Below are positions 13,120 through 24,703 of a stretch of DNA of 64,000 nucleotides, in pieces. How positions within the stretch are numbered: position 1 is the first letter of the stretch; the number at the start of each line of letters is the position of its first letter. The stretch comes from Anastrepha obliqua (lineage: Eukaryota; Arthropoda; Insecta; Diptera; Tephritidae), in the NCBI RefSeq assembly GCF_027943255.1, contig NC_072894.1, forward strand, positions 136,019,601-136,083,600, given 5' to 3'. A program made the position numbers and the translations under genes. The notes beneath the pieces were generated by a model. The model searched no databases, was not told the DNA's origin, and was given only the letters and a program-made list of their open reading frames with translations.

Positions 13120-14085
13120 GGGCACAAAATAACATGAGGTCGAAATGCAAACTTCAAACATAATTTAATCTAATCTACACTACGTTTAATGCCATTATAA
13201 AAAAAAATATTAGTCTCTAGCTGCTGAAGCAACAGCAATACTCTACTATTAATAGAATAAATGATAATAAGGAGCCAATAGTAAGAAAAATAAATTTACA
13301 CATCTTCTTTATGGCAGATACTGCACATATCCAATCTGCTTTTAATTTTTTGTGGTAAAAATTTTGAGAATGCATAGACCACAACAGCTGCTAATTTTCT
13401 AATTTTAGTACTGCTAATATGAAGCAAAAAAGCTGATGCCATATTTGTCGGTATGTCTGTATATTAAGAAAAAAGTAAATATAAAAAAATGGAATGAAAA
13501 TGAATAAATAAGTGAAGAAAAAGTGCACACCACAAACCAGATTTAAATTTCACAAGCTCAAAAGTAAGTTGTGGCAATGCAAGAGAAAAATTACTCACCG
13601 CAAAAGTGGTTCCTTTGAGAATGATAAATGTTTCTACTTTTTTTTCTTTTTGCGTTTGGTCTTAATGTGTTGCACATGAGTTTCCATTTATTTCTTATTT
13701 TTTTGCTTTTTGCTGGTTAATTTGCCTGATAAATCATATCGAGTAAAGTGCATTTTAAATAAAGATATATGCAGTCAAGGGGAAAGCATTAGACTAAAGT
13801 GATAATAAACTTTATTGAATATTCCAGAGGGCTTGAAAACCTTCAAATACTATACAAATCATACTTATGTGTATGTGTGAATTTTTTTTGCTAAGAAGAA
13901 AAATGTAATCAGTATTCTAAGTGGAAATAATGTGAGGAGCTTATACGAGTATATATTGGCAGTGGGAATACATTAATTTACTTATTGGGGAAAAACTTAA
14001 TATTTTGACTGTGCTTTTATGAAGAAAACCTTTAAGCTATTGGAACGGAAAATAGTTTGAGAGGCATATTATATATAATAATTTT
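13120..14085. other. Non-coding stretch
   Basis: AT-rich. No gene or bounded repeat seen. Confidence 0.5.
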
Positions 14086-14089
14086 TCTA

Positions 14090-14330
14090 GTTTATAGTTC
14101 AGCCATTGAGGAAATCTTCACACCTGTTTCTCAAATACTTGACAAACTCATTTTCACGAACACCTTTCGAAGGCCAAGATTTACCATCAAAACATTCTTC
14201 AAATTCTTACGCGAAGTACTGAAATATTTTAAAATAACCCTGATCTGTGTGCCAGGCTATAGAAATATAGAAAGCAATGAGTAGATGAAGCAGATGAGCT
14301 TACAAGCAAAGTACAATGGTAAATATTCAT
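14090..14330 (+). pseudogene. LINE RNase H domain remnant
   Basis: The frame from about 14100 ends ITLICVPGYRNIESNE and meets an in-frame stop. After a one-base frameshift ADELTSKVQW follows. Together this is the vPGHrnIxGNExADELA signature at the end of LINE RNase H, with the His of PGH changed to Tyr. The upstream 45 codons are compatible with the α-helical part of RNase H but are too diverged to align by eye. It is a dead fragment with no RT and no Cys/His tail. Confidence 0.55.
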
Positions 14331-14730
14331 CCAGATAATGTAGTAATACCGATTCAATTGGTTACATGAAAATGATTAATGGATGGATACTCTATCAATG
14401 CTGCTAATGGCCTTTGATTGCCTGATTGGCTGATTGCCTTACATTATTAATAAAATAGTAGGCAAACTTAGCTAGAATGGAACCACGGCCGTACAATCTT
14501 TCCACGATCGGATTCGGCTTTCTTGGCAGCATTTAAGAAGTCTCATAAATAGTTCAGAAAATTCACTAAATCTACATTGGTTCACCAATCTCCCTCACTC
14601 AGCAATTCTAACCGCTTCTGGATGGTCGTCTGCCTCACTTTGCTCAGTTGGAGGCCTGCTGACAGCAGCTTACAGGGGATTACTTTTTTCCAATCGCATC
14701 CAATATATAACAAAGGTTTCTTGACTTTCC
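14331..14730. other. Non-coding stretch between LINE and SINE remnants
   Basis: No feature identified. Slightly higher GC than neighbours; may include unrecognised downstream LINE sequence. Confidence 0.4.
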
Positions 14731-15023
14731 GTAGCCGTGCTGTTGGGCTATGACTACCATTCGGAAGTGCATAGGTTCGAATCTCTGTGCAAGAAACAGA
14801 AAAATGACATAAAAAGTTGCGGTAAAAGCTGCAGGCAAAGGCAAATCTCTGAATGTATTTTTGCCATGAGAAAGCTATTCATAAGAAACCATTTGCCACT
14901 GAGAGTCGGCTTAAAACTGTAGGTCCCTCCATTTGTGGAACAAAATCAAAACGCATGCCACAAATAGGAGGAGGAGCTCGGCCAATTACCTAACAGAAGT
15001 GTACGCACCAATTATTTAAAATA
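14731..15023 (+). mobile_element. tRNA-derived SINE, copy 2
   Basis: Same family as the element at 11304-11620. It has a tRNA-like head with a good B box GGTTCGAATCT at 14774-14784, a body with the GAATGTATTTTTGCCATGA segment (about 14855-14873), and the conserved core at 14917-14984 (GTAGGTCCCTCCATTTGTGG and AGGAGGAGGAGCTCGG). It ends in an ATTATTTAAAATAAA tail. The A-box region is shortened relative to copy 1 and no clear target duplication is visible, so this copy is older. Confidence 0.8.
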
Positions 15024-17090
15024 AATATGCAAAATCGCGAAGTCCTACAGGCCACAAATGTATTATTAGGGAGCTTCTGAAGCTAAGAAATTCGCAACTA
15101 TCGATAGTGATAGGGTCTTAAATGAAAACTGACAAATGAAATTTATGAAATCTGTGTGGTGAGCTTCAGCATGATGTTCAAGATAGCTTCCTGTAAAGCT
15201 TAAAAAAACTCCTACAAAATTATTTCTTTAATCTGCTATTTCAAATTCTCGCATTTATCGCCGACAAGGAATTCAAGATCAGTTCAATGCTACTTCAACA
15301 TGAACTCACTTGGCTATGGTGGTCTCCCTCATATATACGTTAGCTCCAAAAATCTCTCCACACCAATCGCACTCTACTTATATGTAAATACTTCCACATG
15401 GCAGACATCAACGTAATATTTACATTTAAATGTTTAATTACTTAATTTCGACTACAAAGTGCCAAATGAAGAATGAACAACATCAAGTAAGAGGAACAAC
15501 AATAAAACGTACAATAGCACTGAAAAAAACAAAATTTATAAGTTTACACCAACAATTAATTCTCACAGAGCCAATAAAAGCATGAAGAACGTGTCTTTTT
15601 ATTCCTGGTCGCAGGCCGCGCTGGCCAGTTGCTTGCCTTGCACGCGGGCTTACATAATTATGCCGCCTGCGTGTGTGCATACCAACTACTTGTGTAAATA
15701 ATTTAAATGCTCGCCATGAACACAAACACATATGCAGAAAGTGCAAAACGAAAAATAAGTAAGTAAAAAAATGCATGTGTTATGTACTTACTCGAGGACC
15801 GTCTTTTGCTTGTCGCAGCGCACCCAAGTTGAGCGCGCAACGAGCTTAAGCACATTTGCCTACGCATGTGAATATATTCCCGTTTTTTGTTTTTACAATG
15901 TGTGTGCATGGAAGGAGATGTGCTATTGTTACTTACTAAAATTGCTTCAGCGGTAACGGTTTCATTTGACTGGCTTCAGTGAGCACTGCTCAGTTGCGTT
16001 TCGCTTGTGACGCCTGGTCGGGACAGAGATTGAAGTTTTTTGTTGCTTTTCGTTATGTTTCAGTTCGCTGCCACTGAAACAGTGAAAATGCGTGCACGTG
16101 GCATGCGACCGTGACGGTGAAGCGAACTTCCGTGCACCCACTTGCCCACAACCTTTTCCTGCACACTAACTTTGTTGTAGCCACCACTGCTCCACTCCTA
16201 TTTTTCGTGTTTTTTCCTGTTTTTTTTGGCGCACGCACATTATGTATTCCCTTTATTCAACACTTTCGTTAATTTCTCGCTTTTACCAGTGACTTTTTTC
16301 GCGCACTCGTATTTATTTTCCTTCTCATTTGCATGTGTATGTGTGAATGTGTGTGTGTTTGTGTTTTCGTGTTTAAAAATTCATTTCGATTGCGTTGCGC
16401 TTGAATTGGCAATGACAGTTAGTGCAGCCGGTGAGCTATGGTGGAGGTGGCAAGCAAAGCAAACATTGGTCAGGACTCACAGCGATGCGCCCACAAATGC
16501 AGATACAAACACTGGCACTACCTTCCTCTGCATTCAAGTAGCATACTTTTGTGCGTTGGTGCAAAGCTTTGAAATAGCAATGAGTGTACAGAAAACGTTA
16601 ATAGACAAGAAAAACAGCAACAACCATAAAAGAGAGCAACATGTATACATATATACATACATACATACACACACATACATATATACATACACACATAAAA
16701 GTATACAAACGTCACACCGAACTCTAATGAATGTTTAAAGGTATGAAAAAATGTGACTATACAAATGAGTAATTGCTCATACACATACACTTACACAAGC
16801 ATTACCGCATGCAGAGTGGCATCCATATTCACTTGCTTTACTAGCAAACGCAGCAATTGCTTTCGTTGCTACCACAACAGCATCAACCTACAACCACATC
16901 GCCCCACCTTTGATGTCTTCGTATTTGCTGAGCCGCGGCGGCTTTGACTTTGCTCACCTTTGAATGAAAACGCGAATTTTCGTTGTTTGCTGTTTGTGGT
17001 TATTTTCGCCTGATTTCGCCTTCAGCTACATTTGGTTGGAACGAAAAAAGATTCCGTTTTTTTCGGGATATAGAGCAGCTGATTTAAAGA
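15024..17090. other. Non-coding, moderately GC-richer stretch with microsatellite
   Basis: No supported gene. The 170-codon plus frame at 16226-16738 ends in repeated Tyr/Thr/His codons produced by an ATAC/CA microsatellite (16643-16698) and is judged spurious. The region has the CA- and GC-balanced look of fly regulatory or intronic DNA, but no specific site can be supported. Confidence 0.45.
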
Positions 17091-17099
17091 GCTCTACAA

Positions 17100-18720
17100 A
17101 GAGTAAAGGTAAGAATGCGGTATAAAAATTTAAGAGAGTTTTTGTTTAGAAAAAGGAAAAGGCTTCTAAAAAAAGGCTCCTTTTTAATGGTTTCGGGGTT
17201 ATAAGATTTTTCCTTAGAAAATGCGCCAGGTAAAAATATTTTTTACGGAATTTCAAAACCCTCGAATTCCATATTTTTTTATTATTCAAACTGCTCGACA
17301 AACTAAACTATCTTCAAAATATCTTAAAATTTTTTTTTATCAAATTAAAGTATTGCCGAAATATTCACGCTTGATAGTAAAAGATTGAAAATAAATTGAA
17401 AACAGAAGGAATTTCCTGTTAAAAATACGAATATATTTCAGGAGCTGTAATCATTATATTTTAACAAATATTGTGAAAAAATATTTTCTCAGAAAAAATA
17501 CATCATGAAAAAAATATTTCATTGAACAACCTGAACTGTTCATTTATTTTAAAAAAATTAGCGCAAAACAGATATTTTCTGAAAAAAAATAATAAAAGGA
17601 AAATTAAGAAAAAAAATTTAATTGACAACTTCAGTTTTGTTCTGAAACTTGTTCATTTAATTAAATTTAATTGTTAAAAAAAACCAAAAAATATACTAAA
17701 CTTATGGGAATGAACATGCTTTTGGAAAAAATCCGGTAAGGTTTTTTGAGATAAGGAATGAAATGTAGACAAGGAATTGCTCTTTAATCCCAGAACTACT
17801 TTTTTAAATCGTAAACAATTTTTAAGTTAAATAGAAATTTAATAATGTTTACTACAACAAATAAACAAACAAGCTCAAATATTTAAGATCGTAATGTAGT
17901 TTTAAAAAGAATTTGAAATTTGAAAAAGGCATAAGCCGATATAGCCCAGCAGGCCATTTTTAAGTGAGATTATTAATTTTTAGTTGTAATTGCGCCTGTT
18001 AAGTTGTATATAAAAATAGTTTTGATAATGCAAGAAGTCAGTATTTCATATAAAAGTTCGAATTTTTTTAAATTAAATTTTGTAGAAAAAAATTCTCTAA
18101 TTATTAAAATTTTTTCGAAAGCTTACCTTATTTTAAAATAATTTTATTATCATATATCCAAAATGAAAGTAAAAAAAATATATTTTTTTATACAAAAAAT
18201 TGTGTTTATTTTTAATTAATAAAGTATTTCATAAATGGATAATTTTTTTGAACACTCTAGTATTAAAATATATTAGTAAAAATATATATTTTGTTTTTAT
18301 AAAAATATTTTGTTTCATTTACTTTTTGTTTTCGGAACAATTTTTAATATATTTCAAACCCTGAAAAATGAAAAATTTGTGTTGATTACTTTGAAATTAA
18401 AAAATATAATTTTTTTTTATAATAATATTTTGTTTATTTTTAATAACAGAAGCTATTTCAAAAAAATGGAGAGTTTTCTTAAAGTGTTTTATATATATAT
18501 AAAATATAAAAAAGGAAAATATTACAATATTTGACAATATTATTTTTGTTTTTTATAAGAAATATTTCTGTATCTTAAGGTTAATACAATAAAATAAAAG
18601 ATTATATTTTTTTTAATAAAAAATATTTTATTTATTTTTATTTCTAATTTTTCAAGCTTCTGATAAACAAATGTAAAGTATGTCTAATATTTAAAAAAGC
18701 TTTTTTTCATATAAATTCAT
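17100..18720. repeat. AT-rich degenerate repeat field
   Basis: Sub-blocks recur at roughly 110-bp spacing: TGTTCATTTA at 17537 and about 17651, and an AAAATATAATTTTTTTTATA...ATATTTTGTTTATTTTTAAT-type block near 18180, 18282, 18401 and 18598. Copies are strongly diverged. Open frames here are Phe/Lys/Asn-rich and spurious. Confidence 0.45.
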
Positions 18721-20180
18721 TTCAACTTTCTCTTTAATTTGCATGAAAATACTAAGTTACTTGAAGTACCTTTCGATATTTTATAGAAAATATAGGCGAT
18801 TTTTTAATATTTATGAATCACATTTTCCAAAAAAATGGCATATTTTAATTTATTTTAAAACAAAATTATTTTTCAATACCTAGATAACTTTTTTAGACTA
18901 GATTAAAGTGAAAAAATTTTGGTTAAACGAATTCCAAGATTTATTTTGTTTTGCTATTATTTTTCCTTGAAATATCAAACACTTACTAAGTGTGGTTTCA
19001 AAAACTACATATGACCAACGATTCAAATAAAAACGAAAAATATTTTAAATTGTTATTGAATTTCACTAGAAAGTTTTTAATTTCGCTTTTCTTTATCGAG
19101 AGAGAGTTCTTAAAGGAACTGAATTATTTTATTTTTTGTTCGCTCATCAATTTATCTAGCATGATTGAAGCAATCTTACTAAAATGTATGCAAGCAAATA
19201 ATTTATCGCTTATTTTTAACAAAACTTACTTAGCTAAGTGCCTCACTCTGGCAACCTACAAATCAAATATTTAATATTAGTAATCTTCATTTCAGCCGAG
19301 CTACTTTCTTGTGCTTCTTTGCTATAATACCTCCAATTCAGCCTTAATTGATAGTCGGCTGCCTCATACAACTTTAACCCCACCTGTCTGCGACAATTGC
19401 GCTTCGTTGCTACGTCATTAGCATCTACTGATACATATCAATCAACTCTGGCATTAGTAGTATAAGCCAGCCAGCTAAGAAGAAGCAACAAATAATTACT
19501 ATAGCCTTTGATATGCCATCAGCCATCAATATCGACAACAGCGTCAGCTTCTATCGTCGTCTCTATATTTACTTTGCTAATTGATATCTTCACTTTTTAC
19601 CATCCACTTGTTTATTTAAAATGCTCTTTGGAGGGCATGATTAACGCGATTTCAAGCAGACAAAAAATACATGGAGAAATGGCAGAAAAATAAAATTGTA
19701 AAATGAAAATCATCTTCTATTCTCAAAGCGACCGTCACTGTGGTTGCAAATCATCACCTTTGATACCAATCGCATTTGGTTTTGGTGTTTTTCTTTCACG
19801 TTAAGTAATTTCAAGGAGATGCAAATCAAATGTTTCATACTGATGTATGTATTAAAAGAAAAAGCGAGAAAAAAACAAAAATGGAAGAAATTATTTATTT
19901 GTACTTGTAGTTACTCGTAGACTGCACGATTATATTTCTTTCTGATTTGTTGTTTGTTTTGTTTAAATTTCTTTTTATTTTGTGTGTTCTAGCCAGCGCT
20001 GCGTTTCTTATAGTTTATGCAATTAGTTTTTTATATTGTGAGCACTTATAAAATAAAATAAACGAATATAACTCTTTATCCACTTATGAGGGTTATCTCA
20101 ATGCTGTCCAGTACAAGTAAAATTTTATCTTAAGAAAACATTTTTTAGATAGAATAATCGATATAAATTTACTGTATTGT
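18721..20180. other. Non-coding stretch
   Basis: No supported gene or repeat boundary. The 94-codon frame at 18990-19274 has no recognisable features. Confidence 0.45.
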
Positions 20181-20194
20181 AATTCAAGGCAGAC

Positions 20195-20795
20195 TAAGAA
20201 AGAGGGAGAGACCCGAGAGAGAATGAGAGAGAGCGAGAGGGGAAAGAATATATATCTAAGTAAATTCACAACATTTGCAGATAATACAAATACATAGACG
20301 AAATTTACAAAAAACGGAGAAGGGTCGACCGGTGGAGGCAAACACCGGACACAAACCGTGGCAACAACGCGCACTACTCCGAGCGTTTACCACCCGCACA
20401 CACGCAGTGATTTCAGGACCGCAGCAACGGCACAAATTACCGCAAGGCAATACCAATAAATCCGACGCCGGAGTGGATATAACTTGATAGTACGCACAAG
20501 CACTAGCCAGGGAACGGAAATAGCCGCCATAAAGTAGACACCAAAAAAAAAAAAACGCCAAAAAAATTGGGACCAAAAAATGCCCCAAACAGTAGGCACC
20601 AAGCAAATATAACGCCAAAAGGGAGGCACCAACAAACAAGCGCCAAAAAGTAGGCAGTGTTATTTCTCCCTAGAAATTAGCAACCACAAGGGAAAACTCA
20701 GGAAAAATAGCCTGAAGTGTAACTAAGATATATATAAGGTATAGCTCTCTCTCTCCTTTTCCTCTACGTTATATCTTTTTTCTCTCTCGTGGAAC
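20195..20795. repeat. GA/CT-flanked island with internal short repeats
   Basis: A GA-rich tract (20199-20247) ending in AAGAATATATATCT faces a CT-rich tract (20745-20789) preceded by AGATATATATAAGG, giving a loose inverted arrangement about 590 bp long. Between them the sequence is GC-richer than its flanks and contains a recurring GTAGRCACC-like unit (about 20534, 20592, 20621, 20650) alternating with AACGCCAAAA. This resembles a mobile-element LTR, untranslated leader or foldback element, but I cannot assign it. No coding frame is credible. Confidence 0.4.
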
Positions 20796-22138
20796 GAAAA
20801 TGCCCGAAACGTGTCATGGTCTTGAAATTTTGCTCTCTATTCTGGTTCGTCCATCGACGCCTCAGAAGTTTCACTTCAAAAATGCCTCTCGAACCTTGTT
20901 TACTCTAGATCATAATTGATATTTAATTCTTAAAGACTTTTGATATACGAGTTCCTAACGTTTAGTGGTTCAACCACCCAATAGTATATGGGTTTCTATC
21001 TCCATTTGTCCAGGGCTGGATGTCTGCACACCTCCTCATCCTCAAGAAAAAACTGGCAATCTGCAGCAGCGAAAAGTCTTAATCAGTGCATCTGAAAGAG
21101 AGCTCAATGGTGAGTGATTGGATAACCAATACATAATCATATAGAGTGTCACTTAAAACTGGAGATCGTTCCTAGTCGTTATATAGCCGAAAAGTTTTAC
21201 CACTTTCTTATCTAAATAAGAAAAATTTTGGGCAGCTTTTGCGGTGAAAGATAATGATTTTAACGTAAAAAAAAATGATTTTTTTATTTGTAGGAGCATT
21301 TTGTCTTTTCAGTTTAATGTTTCTCTGTAAACCTGCATTTGTAAACAGAATAATGGCTAAGCTAACGATGCAAGCTTCATATAAGTTTATAAGAAATTAT
21401 TTCCTCCAACAAGAAGCCAATATTAATATTTACAGCGTTTGTATGTATGTATAAATTGGCATATAGGAAAAGTAAAGATGTATGTTTCTACAACGTGGTA
21501 GTGAGGCTCGCTTTTGTGAATTTAGAATGCTATTAAGGGTATACGCACACATATATAAATATATATATATTAATAGTTGTACGTTGGCTTGTAAGTACGG
21601 CGCTTAGCTGAGTAACAAATGTTACAGAGTTTCCCATTCATACTTGCATATGAACTTTTGCTATCACATACAAGCAGGTACATATGTACGCACACATGTT
21701 AACCAATTGCATACATATGTTCTGCGTGCACAACTGAGGACTAACTTTTCCCTTAAATCATAGAAAATATGATAATAATCCTTAAAGTGTGTGCGCGCAC
21801 GCACACTAAGCTGAATGGCTGGGTAGGGTGCCAAAAGCGAGGCAGTGAGAACAGAGTAAGTACAGATGTAGAGCTCAATTCTCAACTATCTATGTGGGAA
21901 GAAAAGCAGCTACAATATGAATGGGGAAATAAAAAACTTAATATGTGACTTAACTGAGCGCAAAGTAGTGAGAAAATGCTTAGGGTCCAACAGAAGATTG
22001 TGAGCTACCTACTTGGGAAGAACTCAAAACAGTTCTCAGTAATAAATCGAAAGTTTTTATACTTACATCCAGAAGACTGTATACAATGATTATTTTTACA
22101 TTATTTGTAATGATTTTTATGTTTAATATTTTTCGTTA
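20796..22138. other. Non-coding stretch
   Basis: No supported gene. A TA microsatellite lies at about 21550-21572. The sequence just before 22139 ends in A, the expected host base at a Helitron insertion. Confidence 0.45.
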
Positions 22139-22440
22139 TCTATATACAATATATAAAAATGAAATGATGTTCGTTTGTACGCATTTTTTTGGGCCGATAC
22201 GAGGCCAATTTTATTCGTTTTTTTTTCATATTATAGGGATCCACTAGGGGAAGGTTTTTAGCAAAAAAATCGTCTTTTAAATATTTTCTTCATATAAAAA
22301 AAAGAAAAAATCAAAATATTGTACAAAACAAAACTTGCTCGATTGTTAGATTAAAGTAAGTTTCGAATCGACATTCATTTTATGTGTACAACTTTTTTTG
22401 AATTTTTCGTTATTGTATACAGAAATTTCAAATGATTCGA

Positions 22441-22872
22441 ATGAAATTTTTTTTTTTTTTATTTCTTCCATAAAATATTACACCTGTCGTTAGACAATAA
22501 GTAATTTGATTTACAAAAAGATGGAATGAGAGTGATATTGAAGGGCCAATGCCCCCAAGCTCATTTAGAAGAAATATATACATATTATTTAAAAACAAGT
22601 GGTTAACAATGACATATACGATTAGTTGACAATTGATTACAAGGATTTTGCAAGATCTGTTGGTGTTTGACGGTTAAGCCGACTTTGGGTAGATTTTTCT
22701 TTATTTGGTAGTCTTCTCATCATAGGATTTGTATGCGTTAATAGTCTATTTATGTGTCTTCTGCTAGCGCTTTGTATTGTTTCATCAATAGTATCGATGT
22801 CAAGGTCGCGATGAATATCTGCGTTAGGTATGTACCAAGGTGCATTAGTTAAGGTCCTAAGTATTTATGAAA
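22441..22872 (-). mobile_element. 5'-truncated jockey-like LINE nested in the Helitron
   Basis: On the minus strand a poly-A tail (14 T on the plus strand, 22447-22460) is preceded by ~180 bp of 3' UTR and the last ~73 codons of an ORF2. It starts LRTLTNAPWYIPNADIHRDL near 22860 and ends at TAA about 22640. TNAPWY and the basic tail (SRRHINRLL, RRLP) are typical of the C-terminus of jockey-clade LINEs. An in-frame stop just beyond 22862 marks the truncation. A possible 6-bp target duplication ATGAAA lies at 22441-22446 and 22867-22872. The frame is still open, so the insertion is fairly young. Confidence 0.75.
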
Positions 22873-23317
22873 ATATTGTTTCAATTCAATTGAGCAATGC
22901 TTTCTTTGACCAATTCTATATGGAAATGAATGCGTTTGCAAACGATGTTTTCGGCTATGAACAAATGTTGGAATCGAATGAAAAAAGAAAGAAACGCGAA
23001 AAGATAAAAAAAATTCTTGGAGAATTTAAAATGAATGGTGCTTCATTGGAAAAATTCAAAGGTAATAAGAACATACACAAGATAAAGTTAATATAGAATT
23101 CGAATTTTTAGATTTATTTTGTTTATTTCTCATTTTTTCAGAAGTACACCACACAACAACTCATTCCAACTCTGATTTTGAAATCCTGTTGGAATTGGTG
23201 ATCGATAATTTTGTCACTATAATGGTCAATGGAAATTTGCGTGTATCAGACCCTGCATATTATTTACCATATCAACTTTTTATGGAACATATGGACCAAA
23301 TGAACACAAAAAAATAA
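22873..23317 (+). pseudogene. Unidentified intron-containing gene fragment, Helitron cargo
   Basis: The frame from about 22873 (NIVSIQLSNAFFDQFYMEMN...) runs to a donor after 23061. An 80-bp intron (23062-23141, GTAATAAG...TTTTTTCAG) keeps phase, and the frame then stays open through EVHHTTTH...MVNGNLRVSDP...MEHMDQMNTKK to TAA at 23315-23317. The first exon has a Lys-rich, possibly coiled stretch (SNEKRKKREKIKKI). A plausible acceptor (polypyrimidine then TACAG, 22421-22422) lies before the nested LINE, so the upstream exon is probably split by it. I do not recognise the protein. Loss of N-terminal exons and the LINE insertion argue it is not functional here. Confidence 0.45.
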
Positions 23318-23319
23318 TT

Positions 23320-23930
23320 TAGTTTTGTTTTGATTTTTTGCAACAATACTGTTTTTTCGTGAACACAAAATTCTAAATTTATTACGTTGTTTGTTTAGAA
23401 TTTTTTTAGAAAAAAAGTAAATTTTTTGGTTTTGAGGAAATTTGTTTATTGTTGCTATTTGTGAAAGCGTAGATATTTGTAAGTATTTGACTATAATCCT
23501 AAAAGTTAATGGAATACCACTATGACACATAGAAAACATTTTTTCAAAGGGGTGTTTTTCGAAAATTATAAAAAAAATTGTTTTCAAAAATTTTGAAGAA
23601 ATAAAGTAAAATAAAAAAATTTCGAAAGCATGAAATTTTTTCAAAACCAAATTTTCCTCAAAATGATAAAAGAAATTTCTTCGAAGAGGTGTTTTTCTAA
23701 AATTACAAAAAAAAAATTTCAAAAATTTTAAACAATAAACATACAAAGGTATGACATTTTTTCAAGAACAAAATTTTCTCAAAAACGTTAAATTAAAAAA
23801 AAAAATAGTTTTTTCAAAATATTTAATTTTCAGCAATTAACTGAGAAGAAATTTGTTAGAGCGAAGTGTTTTTCAAAACTTCAAAAAACACTTTTTAACC
23901 AAAAAAAAGTAAACCTTTTTTCAAAAACAA
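23320..23930. repeat. Degenerate AT-rich tandem repeat inside Helitron
   Basis: A GTGTTTTTC...AAAATT.CAAAAA block recurs near 23551, 23687 and 23862, each preceded by AGAAATTT.TT or CATTTTTTCAAA-like sequence, with a period of about 140-175 bp. The 160-codon minus-strand frame across it is Phe/Lys-rich and spurious. Confidence 0.5.
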
Positions 23931-23934
23931 CAGG

Positions 23935-24640
23935 AATGATAACATTGCCTAACAATTTCTGCACTTTTGCACAGTCTAAAGAGGCATTGATACAGAGTGT
24001 ATTTCCAAACATAGTTCAACATTACAAAAACCATGATTGACTCAGCGAAAGAGCAATTTTAGCTGGGAAAAATAAGGACGTCAATGATATAAATTCACCT
24101 ATTTTAGATCAAATACCTGGTGACATAGTTGCGTATAAGTCAATGAACACTATTACTGATCAAGATGAGGTCGTAAATTATCCAACTGAATTCTTAAACT
24201 CACTCGATTTGCCAGGCTTACCACGTAATGTGCCCCGACTTTGCAACGGTACCAGACTCGCTGTGAAGAAGCTAATGGATAACGTTATCGAAGCAACAAT
24301 TTTGAAAGGGAAGTACAAAGGAGAAGACATTTTGATACCCTGAATTCCACTGATTCCGGCGGATGTACCATTCGATTTCAAACGTTTGCAGTTCCCTATT
24401 CGCCTTGCCTTCGCTATGAGAATTAATAAGGCGCAAGGACAGTCTCTACAAATGTGCGGTATTAATTTAGAATACCCAATTTTTTCTCATGGACAATTGT
24501 ATGTAGCTTGCTCACGAGTTGGCAAACCATCGTCATTATTCACGCGAAAGATGAAAAAACAAAAAACGTTGTCTACCAAAAAGTGTTACAATAAAGTTCG
24601 AATGAAATTGTATCAAAGAATTTGCTTTGTTTCGTATTAA
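23935..24640 (+). pseudogene. Helitron PIF1-like helicase, C-terminal remnant
   Basis: One frame reads [83 protein letters not shown] and [15 protein letters not shown]. These are the C-terminal landmarks of the SF1B helicase fused to Rep in Helitron proteins; INKAQGQSL and YVACSRV correspond to motifs V and VI. There is a TGA in place of Trp near 24038, another TGA at 24341-24343 (probably from CGA), and an internal deletion between LPGLP and PRLCNGTRL. Helicase motifs I-III and Rep are missing. The 3' Helitron terminus follows 63 bp after the stop. Confidence 0.85.
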
Positions 24641-24677
24641 TTTTATTCTCTTTCAGCAAATCATTGAATTTATCGTC

Positions 24678-24703
24678 TAGCGAAGCGGGCGAGGGTACGC
24701 TAG
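24678..24703 (+). other. Helitron 3' terminal hairpin
   Basis: CTAGCG and CGCTAG arms enclose a GC-rich 14-nt loop. The right arm contains the terminal CTAG. Its position at the very end of the element supports the 3' boundary. Confidence 0.7.

Larger units (their letters stand above)
22139..24703 (+). mobile_element. Non-autonomous Helitron carrying cargo
   Basis: Begins TCTATATA after a host A and ends CTAG before a host T, the A^TC...CTRR^T hallmark of Helitrons. The 3' end holds a 6-bp inverted repeat CTAGCG (24678-24683) / CGCTAG (24698-24703) around GC-rich AAGCGGGCGAGGGTA. The 5' end TATAAAAATGAAATGATG is typical of insect Helitron leaders. Inside, in order: leader, a gene fragment with an intron, a nested minus-strand LINE, an AT-rich degenerate repeat, and a decayed C-terminal PIF1-like helicase segment. 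The Rep (HUH) nuclease is absent, so it cannot move by itself. Confidence 0.8.

Noticed and set aside
16226..16738. 170-codon plus-strand ORF
   Set aside because: C-terminal third is a microsatellite translated as Tyr/Thr/His repeats; the rest has no recognisable features.
23264..23746. 160-codon minus-strand ORF in the Helitron
   Set aside because: Antisense of an AT-rich degenerate repeat; Phe/Lys/Asn-rich.
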